Positions 15,767 through 23,661 of a DNA stretch of 41,980 nucleotides are shown here, one piece after another (position 1 is the first letter of the stretch; each line of letters starts with the position of its first letter). The DNA comes from Candidatus Acidiferrales bacterium (GTDB lineage Bacteria > Acidobacteriota > Terriglobia > Acidiferrales > UBA7541). The translations under genes were made by a program, and so were the position numbers. The stretch spans positions 1 to 41,980 of the forward strand of contig JASHRU010000100.1 of NCBI GenBank assembly GCA_030037225.1, given 5' to 3'. The notes under the pieces were generated by a model that searched no databases, had not been told where the DNA came from, and worked only from the letters and a program-made list of their open reading frames with translations.

Positions 15767-16921
15767 ATGGTAAATCCCCGAAAGCTTTTGAGCTGGCTCC
15801 GGAAGCGCGAAGGAGCGATGACGCGCCTACTGGGAAAGCTGGTGCGCATGGAATCTTCCAGCTACGACCAGGAGGGCGTCAACCGCCTGGTGAGTGTGCT
15901 CGCCAGAGAATGGGGAAGGCGCGGCGCGCGCGTGAGCCGCATCAAGCCTCCAAGGACGGCCGGACGGGGAGACGTACTGCGCTGTGAACTGCCCGGCGGA
16001 AAAAAAAGCGGGAAACAAATCCTGGTGCTGGGGCATACGGATACGGTGTACGAACGAGGGACGCTGGCGCGGATGCCGTTTCGCACGAGCGGTGGTCGCG
16101 CCTATGGGCCGGGTGCGCTGGACATGAAGGCGGGACTGGTGATCGCTCTGGCGGCAGTGGATGCCCTGCGCGCGGCAGGTCTTGTGCCGAGGCGGGGGCT
16201 GGTTTTTCTGTGGACTCCCGACGAGGAGATAGGAAGCGGCGGCTCGCGTGGAATGATCGAACGCGAGGCCCGCCGAAGCGCAGTGGCGCTCGTGTTGGAA
16301 CCGGGCACGGGCGTGAAGGGAAGATTGAAGACAGCGCGCAAAGGCACGGGAGAGTTCAGGCTGGAGGTGACCGGCCGCGCGGCACACGCAGGCGTCAACC
16401 CGCAGGACGGAATCAATGCGATTCACGAACTGGTGCTACAAGTCGCACGAGTCGCGCGGTTCGCGGATGCACGCCGTGGGATCACCGTAAACGCCGACGT
16501 CATCGAAGGCGGAACGCGCACGAACGTGATCGCTGAACACGCGCGGGCGCGAGTGGACATTCGCTGCGGCCGCGCGCGCGACATTGTGGGCCTCGAGGCC
16601 CGCTTCCGGAGCCTGCGGCCAATTCTGCCGGGCGCGCGGCTGCGCGTTGCGGGCGGCTTCGACCGGCCACCGATGGAGCGGAGGAGGGCCGCGCGGCTCT
16701 TTGGAGTGGCGAGATCGCTGGGGGACGTGATGGGATTGCGCATCGAAGAGTCGTCCACCGGCGGCGGGTCGGACGGGAATCTCACAGCGGCATTGGGTGT
16801 GCCCACGCTGGACGGTCTGGGCGCCGCGGGAGCAGGAGCACACACGCCGGGCGAATTTATCCGCACGCGGTCGCTCACTGAGCGAGCTGCTCTTCTTGCC
16901 GCACTACTGGCCGAACTCTGA
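15767..16921 (+). CDS. M20-family zinc carboxypeptidase (glutamate carboxypeptidase-like)
   Basis: Di-zinc metallopeptidase of 384 residues; relatives such as carboxypeptidase G2 remove C-terminal Glu or hydrolyse acyl-amino acids. Visible ligand motifs in order: GHTDTV (first His), GALDMKAG (bridging Asp), TPDEEIGSGGSR (catalytic Glu and Glu ligand), LEPG (ligand region) and GAHTPGEF near the end (last His). The dimerisation domain contains GRAAHAGVNPQDGINAI. No signal peptide is seen, so it is probably cytoplasmic. The first ATG (15767) keeps the helical N-terminus usual in the family; an internal ATG at 15818 has a GGAG close upstream but would cut into that helix. It stands alone, divergent from the efflux operon. 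Confidence 0.92.
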   Translation: MVNPRKLLSWLRKREGAMTRLLGKLVRMESSSYDQEGVNRLVSVLAREWGRRGARVSRIKPPRTAGRGDVLRCELPGGKKSGKQILVLGHTDTVYERGTLARMPFRTSGGRAYGPGALDMKAGLVIALAAVDALRAAGLVPRRGLVFLWTPDEEIGSGGSRGMIEREARRSAVALVLEPGTGVKGRLKTARKGTGEFRLEVTGRAAHAGVNPQDGINAIHELVLQVARVARFADARRGITVNADVIEGGTRTNVIAEHARARVDIRCGRARDIVGLEARFRSLRPILPGARLRVAGGFDRPPMERRRAARLFGVARSLGDVMGLRIEESSTGGGSDGNLTAALGVPTLDGLGAAGAGAHTPGEFIRTRSLTERAALLAALLAEL

Positions 16922-17015
16922 GGCGTTCTGGCGCTACTCCGAACGAGCCGAGCTGTGTAGCGTAAGTTCAGGCGTGCGTAGCGAGGGTGGGAAGAGAAGT
17001 CCATGGGTTTGAAAA

Positions 17016-17059
17016 TTCTACCCGGTAGAAATTGCCTGGCTTGCCCCAACTCATTTAAT
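17016..17059 (+). promoter_or_regulatory. Palindrome plus promoter upstream of the glycine-zipper gene
   Basis: A perfect 7+1+7 palindrome TTCTACCCGGTAGAA (17016-17030) is followed at once by a -35-like TTGCCT (17032-17037), a 16-bp spacer and TTTAAT (17054-17059, 5 of 6 match to TATAAT). This is a locally AT-rich island in GC-rich sequence. The palindrome abuts the -35, a usual place for an activator or repressor. The downstream gene starts at 17149. Confidence 0.45.
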
Positions 17060-17148
17060 TACAAACAGTTACACTAAGGCGATGTGGCCTCACCCTTGCC
17101 CCTAACTTCCCTGGACGCCCATGGGTGGAGTTGAGGAGGAGGGACCTG

Positions 17149-17862
17149 ATGAACTTCATTCCAAAGAGATGGCTGTCGGCGGCGGGTGTGGCCGCCGCGG
17201 TCATGGTGCTCGGGGCAGGGCTGGCGACAGCGCGATACGAAAGCCGGAAATCGGCGAACAGCCCTGCTGCAACGACCGTGGATTCGGGCAATTCCGATAA
17301 TGGCACGGCGGCAACAACGCCCGCACCACCACCGGTCAATCCGACCCTAATCCCCGTGGGAACACCAGTTCGCATCCAGCTGGATCAGACTCTCGACAGC
17401 GCGCGGAATCAGACCGGCGACGTATTCGAAGCGCACGTCGCGGAGCCAGTAGTGGTAGACAACCGCGTAGTGATACCGGAAAACGCGCCGGTCCGCGGGC
17501 GCGTCGAGGATGCGCGCCCGTCGGGGCACTTTAGCCACCCCGGACGGCTTGAAGTCTCTCTGACGAAAATCAAAGTGGATGGCGAATGGCGCGAAATTGC
17601 AACGCATGAAGATTCGCGCGAAGGTGGCAACCACAAGAACAACAACGCGGGCTGGATGGGAGGCGGAGCCGGTGGCGGAATGTTGATCGGAGCGATCGCG
17701 GCGGGCGGCAAAGGCGCGCTGATCGGCGGGCCAATCGGAGTAGGAGCGGGAGCCGTCGCGGTGCTCTTCACTGGAAAGAGGGACGTGCACCTGCCTGCCG
17801 AGACGCAGCTCGTGTTCCATCTCTCGAAGCCGCTCTCGGTGACGCCAGCCCCGCAGGGCTGA
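17149..17862 (+). CDS. Exported glycine-zipper protein, unknown function
   Basis: A 237-residue protein exported by an N-terminal hydrophobic segment (MNFIPKRWLSAAGVAAAVMVLGAG). A low-complexity Ala/Pro/Thr linker follows (about 30-65), then a conserved-looking domain beginning VGTPVRIQLDQTLDS and containing NRVVIPENAPVRGRV. A glycine-zipper helix (GGGMLIGAIAAGGKGALIGG) comes next, and the protein ends with LPAETQLVFHLSKPL. Glycine zippers insert in or span membranes. The chosen ATG has GGAGGAGGG upstream; an in-frame codon 24 bp earlier lacks this. Proteins of this form seem common in Acidobacteriota, but I know no function. It is monocistronic. Confidence 0.75.
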   Translation: MNFIPKRWLSAAGVAAAVMVLGAGLATARYESRKSANSPAATTVDSGNSDNGTAATTPAPPPVNPTLIPVGTPVRIQLDQTLDSARNQTGDVFEAHVAEPVVVDNRVVIPENAPVRGRVEDARPSGHFSHPGRLEVSLTKIKVDGEWREIATHEDSREGGNHKNNNAGWMGGGAGGGMLIGAIAAGGKGALIGGPIGVGAGAVAVLFTGKRDVHLPAETQLVFHLSKPLSVTPAPQG

Positions 17863-18182
17863 GTTCCTACAGGAAAGTCCCAGCCCAAACTTTCCATTGC
17901 AAGAATTCTAAGCCGGGTCCGCACAGGCGCCGGGTGGGGCATTTCGAAGCCGGCCTAACGCTCGACGTAACTTCGTTCTGCGATTGGCCGGATCACGATG
18001 TCGGAGCATTCCGTCTTCTGACCGCCCTGGTTGATTCTGGCGCATGAGCGCGTGCAGGCCACGAACTCATCGCCGTCGGCGATTGATTCTTGGCGGGCTA
18101 GAATTTCAGGAGGGCGTGGGAGCGCCCGACGAGGGATTGCATCACGCCAGCAGGAGCCGGGGCAGTTCCTGGCGGACAGGAA
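17863..18182. other. Convergent gap with an open frame on the minus strand
   Basis: No standard gene lies between the two convergent stops. However, directly after the TAA of the TPR/peptidase gene (minus strand) the same frame remains open for 75 codons, to TAG at 17955-17957. Its C-terminal 40 residues look protein-like: GDEFVACTRSCARINQGG, then TECSDIVIRPIAERSYVER, with GC-biased third positions. There is no ATG in that frame. It may be a decayed gene end, a readthrough extension, or chance. No terminator hairpin with a T-run is seen. Confidence 0.4.
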
Positions 18183-19649
18183 TTAGTGTAGGTACGTTTC
18201 GCGGAGGTAGCGAACGGTTTCTTCTTCGAGGTCGGGATAGTCCATGTGCAGCACGTTCTTTGTAGCGCTCTGCGTGTCGGCGCCTTGAGCGATCTGGTCG
18301 AGAATTCGAGTGATGTCTTCCGGCCCTCCCTGCTTCACGATCAATTCGACAATGGCGAGGGACCACGAATAAGCCAAGTGGGCATCGGAGCCCGGCAGGT
18401 TGATCCAAGAACCTTCCAGGGCGCCCAGAGAAAGGGTCTGGTGAGTGCGGTCGAACGCATTCACGAAGCTGGACGCGGAGTCTGCCGCGGTGGCCCCCTC
18501 CATCCACTGCGCGACCCCTTCCTGCAGCCAGGTGGGACACCGGCCTCCCGTCTTTTGGGTGATAAAGCTGTGAGTCAATTCGTGCTTGAGCGTGCGGCTG
18601 AGTTCGGGGTTCATTTGCCTGAGCCCCTGGACGGGAAGTCGGATGCGGCCATCGTTGAGGGCGCCGACCCATGACGGAGCGCGGGTGATGTCCGTGAACG
18701 CCTGGCCGGTGTAGAGGACAACCCCGATGGGCTCGGGCGGCGTGTAATTGAGTACGAACTCGATGGCCGAAAAATCGGCTTCGAGAGTTTTCAGGATGTC
18801 GCGGACGAGCGAGGGCGGGGCGGCAGCGCCGCTGTAGCGCACCTGGAAATGATCGGAAGAGCCTTCGCGATAGCCAGCTTCCTCCTGCTGGTCGCGCTGC
18901 GCTTTGGCCAGCGCGCGCTCGACTTCGGGATCCGGGCGGAGAGCCAGCGATTTTTGCCACTCGGCAACGGCCAGATCGAGCTTGTTCTGGCCGGCGTAGG
19001 CCCAGCCCATGAATTTCGCGACGTCGGCCGATTGCGGATCCAGGCGGCGCGCGTGTTCCAAGGCTTCGAGGGCTTCGCCGTAGGCGCTCTGCCGGAGCAG
19101 CAGATAGGAAAGATTTAGGAGCAATCCCAAATTCTCGGGCGAGTAAATCAGCGCACGGCGGTAATGGGCGGTGGCCGACATGATGTCGCCGTGGGCAAGT
19201 TCGAATTGAGCCGCGATGTGGTGTGCAATGGCCACGCGCTCGGCCTCGCGCGGTCCTCCGTGGTCCGCCTGAGATTCGAGCTGATCGATATAGGCGCGGT
19301 CGATCTGGCCATCGGCCAGCACCGATTTGGCAATCGAGTCGGCATCGGCCGAGGTAAGCGGAGGAGGCGGAGCCGAGGAAGCGATGACGCTGGTGTCGCC
19401 GGAAGAAGACTGCGCGCTGGGCGCGGCCATGTCCGTCGAGGCGCCGCGTTCAATGTGGTCCACGCTGGAGAGCGGAAGGCTCAGCTTGCCCGTGGAGGTC
19501 TCGAAACTGACGCGGCTTCCCTCCTCGACCACGTTGGTGGCATGAATACGCCGGCCGTTCTTGAGAACAATTGTGTCGGCGGCAGCGGAGAGCGCAGCCA
19601 CCGCGAGCATGGCCAAGGACAGGGCAACTCTCGTGAGCCCCAAGCGCAT
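18183..19649 (-). CDS. Exported TPR protein with peptidase-MA-like metalloprotease domain
   Basis: A 488-residue protein with a signal peptide (MRLGLTRVALSLAMLAVAALSAAA) and a short N-terminal beta module (DTIVLKNGRRIHATNVVEEG) of a type seen in bacterial envelope proteins. TPR helices follow at about 105-260 (AHYRRALIYSPENLGLLLNLSYLLL, then EALEALEHARRLDPQ). The gluzincin domain carries HELTH at 356-360 and the third-ligand Glu in LQEGVAQWMEG (E377), the HExxH-plus-Glu spacing of zinc peptidases. All key residues are present, so it is probably active in the periplasm. It is divergent, 79 bp apart, from an M1-type peptidase gene, another gluzincin. Substrate unknown. Confidence 0.85.
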   Translation of the reverse strand: MRLGLTRVALSLAMLAVAALSAAADTIVLKNGRRIHATNVVEEGSRVSFETSTGKLSLPLSSVDHIERGASTDMAAPSAQSSSGDTSVIASSAPPPPLTSADADSIAKSVLADGQIDRAYIDQLESQADHGGPREAERVAIAHHIAAQFELAHGDIMSATAHYRRALIYSPENLGLLLNLSYLLLRQSAYGEALEALEHARRLDPQSADVAKFMGWAYAGQNKLDLAVAEWQKSLALRPDPEVERALAKAQRDQQEEAGYREGSSDHFQVRYSGAAAPPSLVRDILKTLEADFSAIEFVLNYTPPEPIGVVLYTGQAFTDITRAPSWVGALNDGRIRLPVQGLRQMNPELSRTLKHELTHSFITQKTGGRCPTWLQEGVAQWMEGATAADSASSFVNAFDRTHQTLSLGALEGSWINLPGSDAHLAYSWSLAIVELIVKQGGPEDITRILDQIAQGADTQSATKNVLHMDYPDLEEETVRYLRETYLH

Positions 19650-19692
19650 ACTAAAACTCTAGCAAATGCTGTCCGAGGGGGCGCGGCTAAGC

Positions 19693-19721
19693 TTGTTCGG
19701 CTATGTTCGAGTTGTTACAGT
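19693..19721 (+). promoter_or_regulatory. Weak promoter candidate for the M1 peptidase gene
   Basis: TTGTTC (19693-19698), a 17-bp spacer and TACAGT (19716-19721, 4 of 6 match). The -10 ends 7 bp before the chosen ATG, which would again make the mRNA nearly leaderless. Confidence 0.25.
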
Positions 19722-19728
19722 GAGGCAC

Positions 19729-22182
19729 ATGCGCGGCATTCTGCTTTCGGGCATCGCTGTGTGCCTGGCGGTTGCCGCGGCGCAGGCATCGCGCCCCGCG
19801 AGCTCGCCGGAACGAAAGCTGTATGACGAGCTGAACGGCCTGCGCACGGACCGAACGCGCGTCTATCACATCCGGGAGTTTGCGCTGCGGCGCGACGCCG
19901 TGCGGCTGGTGTTCGAAGAGGGCACGTTGGGCCTGCTCGAACCCTTCCATGGGCGGGTGCTCGGCGCCGTCTTCTCCGGGTCCGCGCGAGTGCTGGCGAC
20001 ACCCCGCGACCCGGCAGAAAAACGCTCGCTCGCGCGGTTCGTGGGAACGCCGCTGCTCGACGAGCCGGTCTCGAAGGCGTATCTGAGGTTCACGGACGGG
20101 ACGGCGGCGGAAATTGAAGCGTTCTTGAAAGCCTCTGGCGCGAAGCCCCTTGATGATCCCTCGTTTCTCTCAGACTGGAATTCGGTGCTTGGAAGCCTGA
20201 ATCCGACCAGTTCCTTGAGAACTCTACGCGACCTGGATTCCCCTTCCCCACTTCCGTTTTTCCAGGCTGCGCTTGCGGGCGGTCAGCAGGGGATTTTTGA
20301 GGTATCGGTGGACGACCGGCGGCCCGAGCAGGTGATGCTGGGACAAGTGCGGTACCGGGAAGGCGGGCGCTATTACAACCTATGGGCCATGTTCCCACGC
20401 GCGGAAGGGCCTGGGCAGGCGGAGACAATCGTGCCGGTGAGCTACACGATAGAAACCACGGTGCAGGAGGATTTGGGCCTCCGGGGGCGCACGCAGATGG
20501 TATTGCGCGCGGCGCGCGACGGCGAACGGCTGTTTCCCCTTGTGCTTTCTCGCGGCTTGCGCGTGCAGAGTGTGACCGACGAAACAGGACAGGCACTCGA
20601 TTTCTTCCAAAATGAAGACCTCAGCGAAAAAGAGGTGTTGCGGAGCGGCGACGACCTGCTCTTCGTGGTCGTGCCCGTTCCCACGCACGCGGGCCAGGAA
20701 CTCCATTGGGAAGTGAAGTACAGCGGGAACGTAATCACGGAAGCGGGGAACGGGGTGTTCTACGTGGGAGCGCGCGGGACCTGGTATCCCCATCCCATGG
20801 ACGTGATTCATTTTTGCTCGTTCGATCTCACCTTCCGGTGGCCCCGCCGACTGAATCTGGTGGCGACGGGCAGCAAGACCGAGGAAGAAGAGGGGGAAGA
20901 CTCGCGGGCAGGACACTGGATTTCGGACACGCCGATGAGCATGGCCGGGTTCAACCTGGGAATTTACCGGCGCGCGAGCGCGGATGCGGGGCCGGTGCAC
21001 ATCACGGTGAACGCGAACCAGGAACTGGAGCAGGCGCTGGCAGGATTATTCCGTTCGCACCCCGGGATGGGGAGCGTGTCGGTGGAGCCGATCGGGTGGC
21101 GGCGAGCCTCGGAGGCCTGGAAACTATCGAAGCAACCAACCGGCCAACTGCCGGCCATGCCCGTGCCAACTCCGGTGATTGGACAGCTTGCAGCAGACAT
21201 CGGCGACGCGCTGCGCAGCATGGAGCAGTGGAACGGCACGTTTCCGTATGCGCGGCTGGAAGTCTCGCCGCTGCCGCTGGCGCTGGGGCAGAGCTGGCCC
21301 GGGCTACTCTACCTGTCCACGCTTACCTTCGTTCCGAAAGAATCGCAGCAGCGGGCCGGAGTTGGAGAGCGCGCCAGCTTTTCGTTCTCGGATTTGATGC
21401 CGTTCCATGAGCTGGCCCACCAGTGGTGGGGAAATCTAGTGGTTCCCGCCTCGTACCGCGACGACTGGATCATGGAAGGGCTGGCGAACTATTGCGCCTT
21501 GCTGTATCTGGACTCGCGGCGGCCGAGCGAGCATGTGCTCGCGCGGGCGCTGGAGGGATATCGCGGCGATTTGCTCGGCCGGCTGAAGGACGAGACTCAA
21601 ATGTCCGACCAGATCGGGCCGCTGGCGCTGGGACCGAGGCTGGATTCCTCACTCACTCCCAACGGCTTCAGCCGGGTGGTGTATGCGAAGGGGACCTGGG
21701 TGCTGCATATGATGCGCATGATGCTGCAGGACCCGGCGGCGAAGGATCCCGATGCGCGTTTCCGCGGGATGCTCCACGCGCTGCTTGAGAAGCACCGTTA
21801 TTCCTCGCTCTCTGAAGCCGATCTGCGGCAGGAGCTGACGCGGGTGATGACCCCGCAGATGGACCTGGAGTCGCTGCATTCGATGGATTGGTTCTTCGAC
21901 GAATGGGTGCACGCGACGGGAATCCCGCGGTACTCGCTGGATTACAAAGTGTCGCCGGGAGCGAAGGGATTTCAGATTCAGGGAACGCTGACGCAGGAGG
22001 GAGTGCCCGACACGTTTCTCGCCCGGGTGCCGTTGTACACGACGCAAGGCACCGCGAAGCCGGAACTGCTCGGGTGGGTCGTCACCTCAGGGATGGAGAC
22101 GCCCTTCCGCTTGCGCTCGGCGGCAAAGCCCGACCATCTGGTGGTCGATCCCGGGCAGACGCTTCTCGCCGTCACGCAATAG
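19729..22182 (+). CDS. M1-family-like exported metallopeptidase
   Basis: An 817-residue protein with a signal peptide from the chosen ATG (MRGILLSGIAVCLAVAAAQA). The N-terminal third is unlike classic M1 enzymes. An M1-like beta domain follows, then the thermolysin-like catalytic domain with HELAHQWWGN (HELAH at 560-564) and Glu583 in MEGLANYCALLY, the HExxH-18-E signature. The place where aminopeptidases carry GAMEN reads LGQSWPGLLYLS, so the exopeptidase anchor for the substrate N-terminus is missing. That suggests endopeptidase activity or an unusual substrate. It ends 6 bp before the convergent HIT gene. Superfamily secure; aminopeptidase activity not claimed. Confidence 0.88.
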   Translation: MRGILLSGIAVCLAVAAAQASRPASSPERKLYDELNGLRTDRTRVYHIREFALRRDAVRLVFEEGTLGLLEPFHGRVLGAVFSGSARVLATPRDPAEKRSLARFVGTPLLDEPVSKAYLRFTDGTAAEIEAFLKASGAKPLDDPSFLSDWNSVLGSLNPTSSLRTLRDLDSPSPLPFFQAALAGGQQGIFEVSVDDRRPEQVMLGQVRYREGGRYYNLWAMFPRAEGPGQAETIVPVSYTIETTVQEDLGLRGRTQMVLRAARDGERLFPLVLSRGLRVQSVTDETGQALDFFQNEDLSEKEVLRSGDDLLFVVVPVPTHAGQELHWEVKYSGNVITEAGNGVFYVGARGTWYPHPMDVIHFCSFDLTFRWPRRLNLVATGSKTEEEEGEDSRAGHWISDTPMSMAGFNLGIYRRASADAGPVHITVNANQELEQALAGLFRSHPGMGSVSVEPIGWRRASEAWKLSKQPTGQLPAMPVPTPVIGQLAADIGDALRSMEQWNGTFPYARLEVSPLPLALGQSWPGLLYLSTLTFVPKESQQRAGVGERASFSFSDLMPFHELAHQWWGNLVVPASYRDDWIMEGLANYCALLYLDSRRPSEHVLARALEGYRGDLLGRLKDETQMSDQIGPLALGPRLDSSLTPNGFSRVVYAKGTWVLHMMRMMLQDPAAKDPDARFRGMLHALLEKHRYSSLSEADLRQELTRVMTPQMDLESLHSMDWFFDEWVHATGIPRYSLDYKVSPGAKGFQIQGTLTQEGVPDTFLARVPLYTTQGTAKPELLGWVVTSGMETPFRLRSAAKPDHLVVDPGQTLLAVTQ

Positions 22183-22188
22183 TTCGCG

Positions 22189-22530
22189 TTAGCCAGGCGG
22201 CCAACGGAAGGTGCGGCCGCCGAGCAAGTGCAGGTGCAAGTGGAAGACGGATTGGCCGGCACCGGCGCCATTGTTGAACACTGTGCGGTAACCCTCCAGC
22301 AAATTCCGCTCGCGCGCGAGATTCGCGGCCACCAATAAAATGTGCCCAAGCAGCGCACCATCCTCCCGGGTTGCGTCGGTAAGGGACACGAAATGCTTGC
22401 GGGGCGAGATCAAGATGTGCGTCGGAGCCTGCGGGTTGATGTCTTCGAACGCGAAGATGCGGTCGTCCTCATAAACAATCTTGCCCGGGATCTTCTTCGC
22501 GCCGATTTTGCAGAACAGGCAATCGTCCAT
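22189..22530 (-). CDS. HIT-family protein (HinT-like)
   Basis: A small nucleotide phosphoramidase-type protein of 113 residues. The N-terminus MDDCLFCKI has the two Cys typical of the HinT/PKCI branch. PTHILISPRKHFVSL follows, and the HIT triad HLHLHLLGG (about 97-105) carries the nucleophilic His. Such enzymes hydrolyse AMP-lysine or aminoacyl-AMP adducts. The ATG has GGAGG 7 bp upstream. It is the last gene of the coiled-coil/rlpA unit, 39 bp after rlpA. Confidence 0.95.
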   Translation of the reverse strand: MDDCLFCKIGAKKIPGKIVYEDDRIFAFEDINPQAPTHILISPRKHFVSLTDATREDGALLGHILLVAANLARERNLLEGYRTVFNNGAGAGQSVFHLHLHLLGGRTFRWPPG

Positions 22531-22569
22531 CGCCAGCCTCCGTAATTTGAATGGAAATTCGAGCGCCCC

Positions 22570-23388
22570 TTAATGCAGGGGCACCGAGTCCAGCCGCACC
22601 ACGAAGGGCTGAACGTGTTCCTTCCCGCGCAATTCGTCGGCAAACGTTTTTGCCAGGTCCTCCGAGGCAAGTTTCCCCACGCGCACGCGATAGAAAACTC
22701 CCTGGGGCGCATCGTACTCCTGAATCACCGCGAATGAATAGCGCTCTTCCATCTGCCGGCGCAGGTGTTCGGCGTTGTCCTTGGAAAGGAATGCGCCAAC
22801 CTGAACGGTAAAGAATCCGGCGAGGGGATTGCCGGGGCTCGACACGAGCGTCAGCCGCACCGGTGCGATGCCCATGCCCACCATGTCCAACTCGCGCGCA
22901 GCTCCGAGCGAGAGATCGATGATGCGGCCCTCGACGAAGGGGCCGCGGTCGTTGATGCGCACGTCAACCTGCTTGCCGTTCTTCTTGTTGGTCACGCGCA
23001 CCACAGTGTCGAAGGGCAGCGTGCGGTGCGCCGCGGTGAGTTTGTACATGTCGTAGATTTCGCCGTTGGCAGCCCGGCGCCCGTGATATGGGACGCCATA
23101 CCAGGAAGCAATGCCCTCCTCGGAATAATTTGCAGGGACCGGCGCGGGAGGAGCGCTCGGACCGGGTCTGGGCGCAGTTCCGCCCGCCGGAACGGCCGGC
23201 GGAGGCGGGCCAGCCGCTGGAACCGGAGCACGAGCGGGCACGGGATGCGGCGCGCATGCGGATGCAGCGGCGAGCACCACGGAAAGCGCTCCGGCCGCGG
23301 AGCGGGCGCCTGCGCGCCGGAGCGGGGAGCAGGCGGCCCTGGCCGCGGGGTGGATACTGGGTGCGATGTCTCGGCCAGGCAGGCTCAC
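22570..23388 (-). CDS. rlpA: RlpA-like lipoprotein with DPBB and SPOR domains
   Basis: A 272-residue envelope protein. The lipobox-like LAAASAC near residue 45 suggests lipid attachment. A Pro/Ala-rich linker follows, then the double-psi beta-barrel with [19 protein letters not shown] and [17 protein letters not shown], whose conserved Asp acts in RlpA lytic transglycosylases on glycan strands lacking stem peptides. A SPOR domain begins at [15 protein letters not shown] and binds denuded septal peptidoglycan. Length and domain order are normal. The GTG at 23388 leaves a long Arg-rich segment before the hydrophobic stretch, so the true start may lie further in. It follows the small coiled-coil gene by 6 bp. 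Confidence 0.92.
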   Translation of the reverse strand: MSLPGRDIAPSIHPAARAACSPLRRAGARSAAGALSVVLAAASACAPHPVPARAPVPAAGPPPPAVPAGGTAPRPGPSAPPAPVPANYSEEGIASWYGVPYHGRRAANGEIYDMYKLTAAHRTLPFDTVVRVTNKKNGKQVDVRINDRGPFVEGRIIDLSLGAARELDMVGMGIAPVRLTLVSSPGNPLAGFFTVQVGAFLSKDNAEHLRRQMEERYSFAVIQEYDAPQGVFYRVRVGKLASEDLAKTFADELRGKEHVQPFVVRLDSVPLH

Positions 23389-23394
23389 ACCGGG

Positions 23395-23589
23395 TCAGGG
23401 AGCGGAGCGACGATCGCGGGTGGCGAGGTCTTCGAGTTCAGCGGCCAGTTCGGCCAGGCGTTTGGAGGCGCCGCGGAGAAGATCGGCAGCGGCGCGGCGC
23501 GATTGCGGCAGGACCTCGGATTCGAAGAGGTCCCGAACGCGCCGGGCTTCTTCTTCGAGTGCTCGGACAACGCTTTCCAGATTATCCAT
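23395..23589 (-). CDS. Small coiled-coil protein upstream of rlpA
   Basis: A 64-residue, highly charged protein: MDNLESVVRALEEEARRVRD, then a region rich in Arg, Ala, Leu and Glu (KRLAELAAELEDLATRD). It is predicted to be almost entirely helical, with heptad-like Leu and Ala spacing, and has no signal or membrane segment. It starts 35 bp after a good promoter and ends 6 bp before rlpA, so it is the first gene of the unit. The ribosome binding site is modest (AGGTG). The family is unknown; a cytoplasmic dimeric partner is possible. Confidence 0.6.
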   Translation of the reverse strand: MDNLESVVRALEEEARRVRDLFESEVLPQSRRAAADLLRGASKRLAELAAELEDLATRDRRSAP

Positions 23590-23623
23590 CGGCACCTGCC
23601 CCGGTCTTACAAAATTTTCCGCT

Positions 23624-23652
23624 ATTATAGGAGCGCCGGAGGACTCCGGCAA
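23624..23652 (-). promoter_or_regulatory. Promoter of the coiled-coil/rlpA/HIT operon
   Basis: On the minus strand, TTGCCG (23647-23652), a 17-bp spacer and a perfect TATAAT (23624-23629), 35 bp before the ATG at 23589. The -35 covers the ribosome binding site of the rhomboid gene on the other strand, and the plus strand reads TATTAT over nearly the same bases, so the two divergent units may share this melting site. Confidence 0.5.
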
Positions 23653-23661
23653 GGAATCCAA

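Noticed and set aside
22765-23661. N-terminal extension of the rhomboid reading frame
   Set aside because: The extension is antisense to rlpA and the coiled-coil gene, and the ATG at 23662 has a good ribosome binding site.
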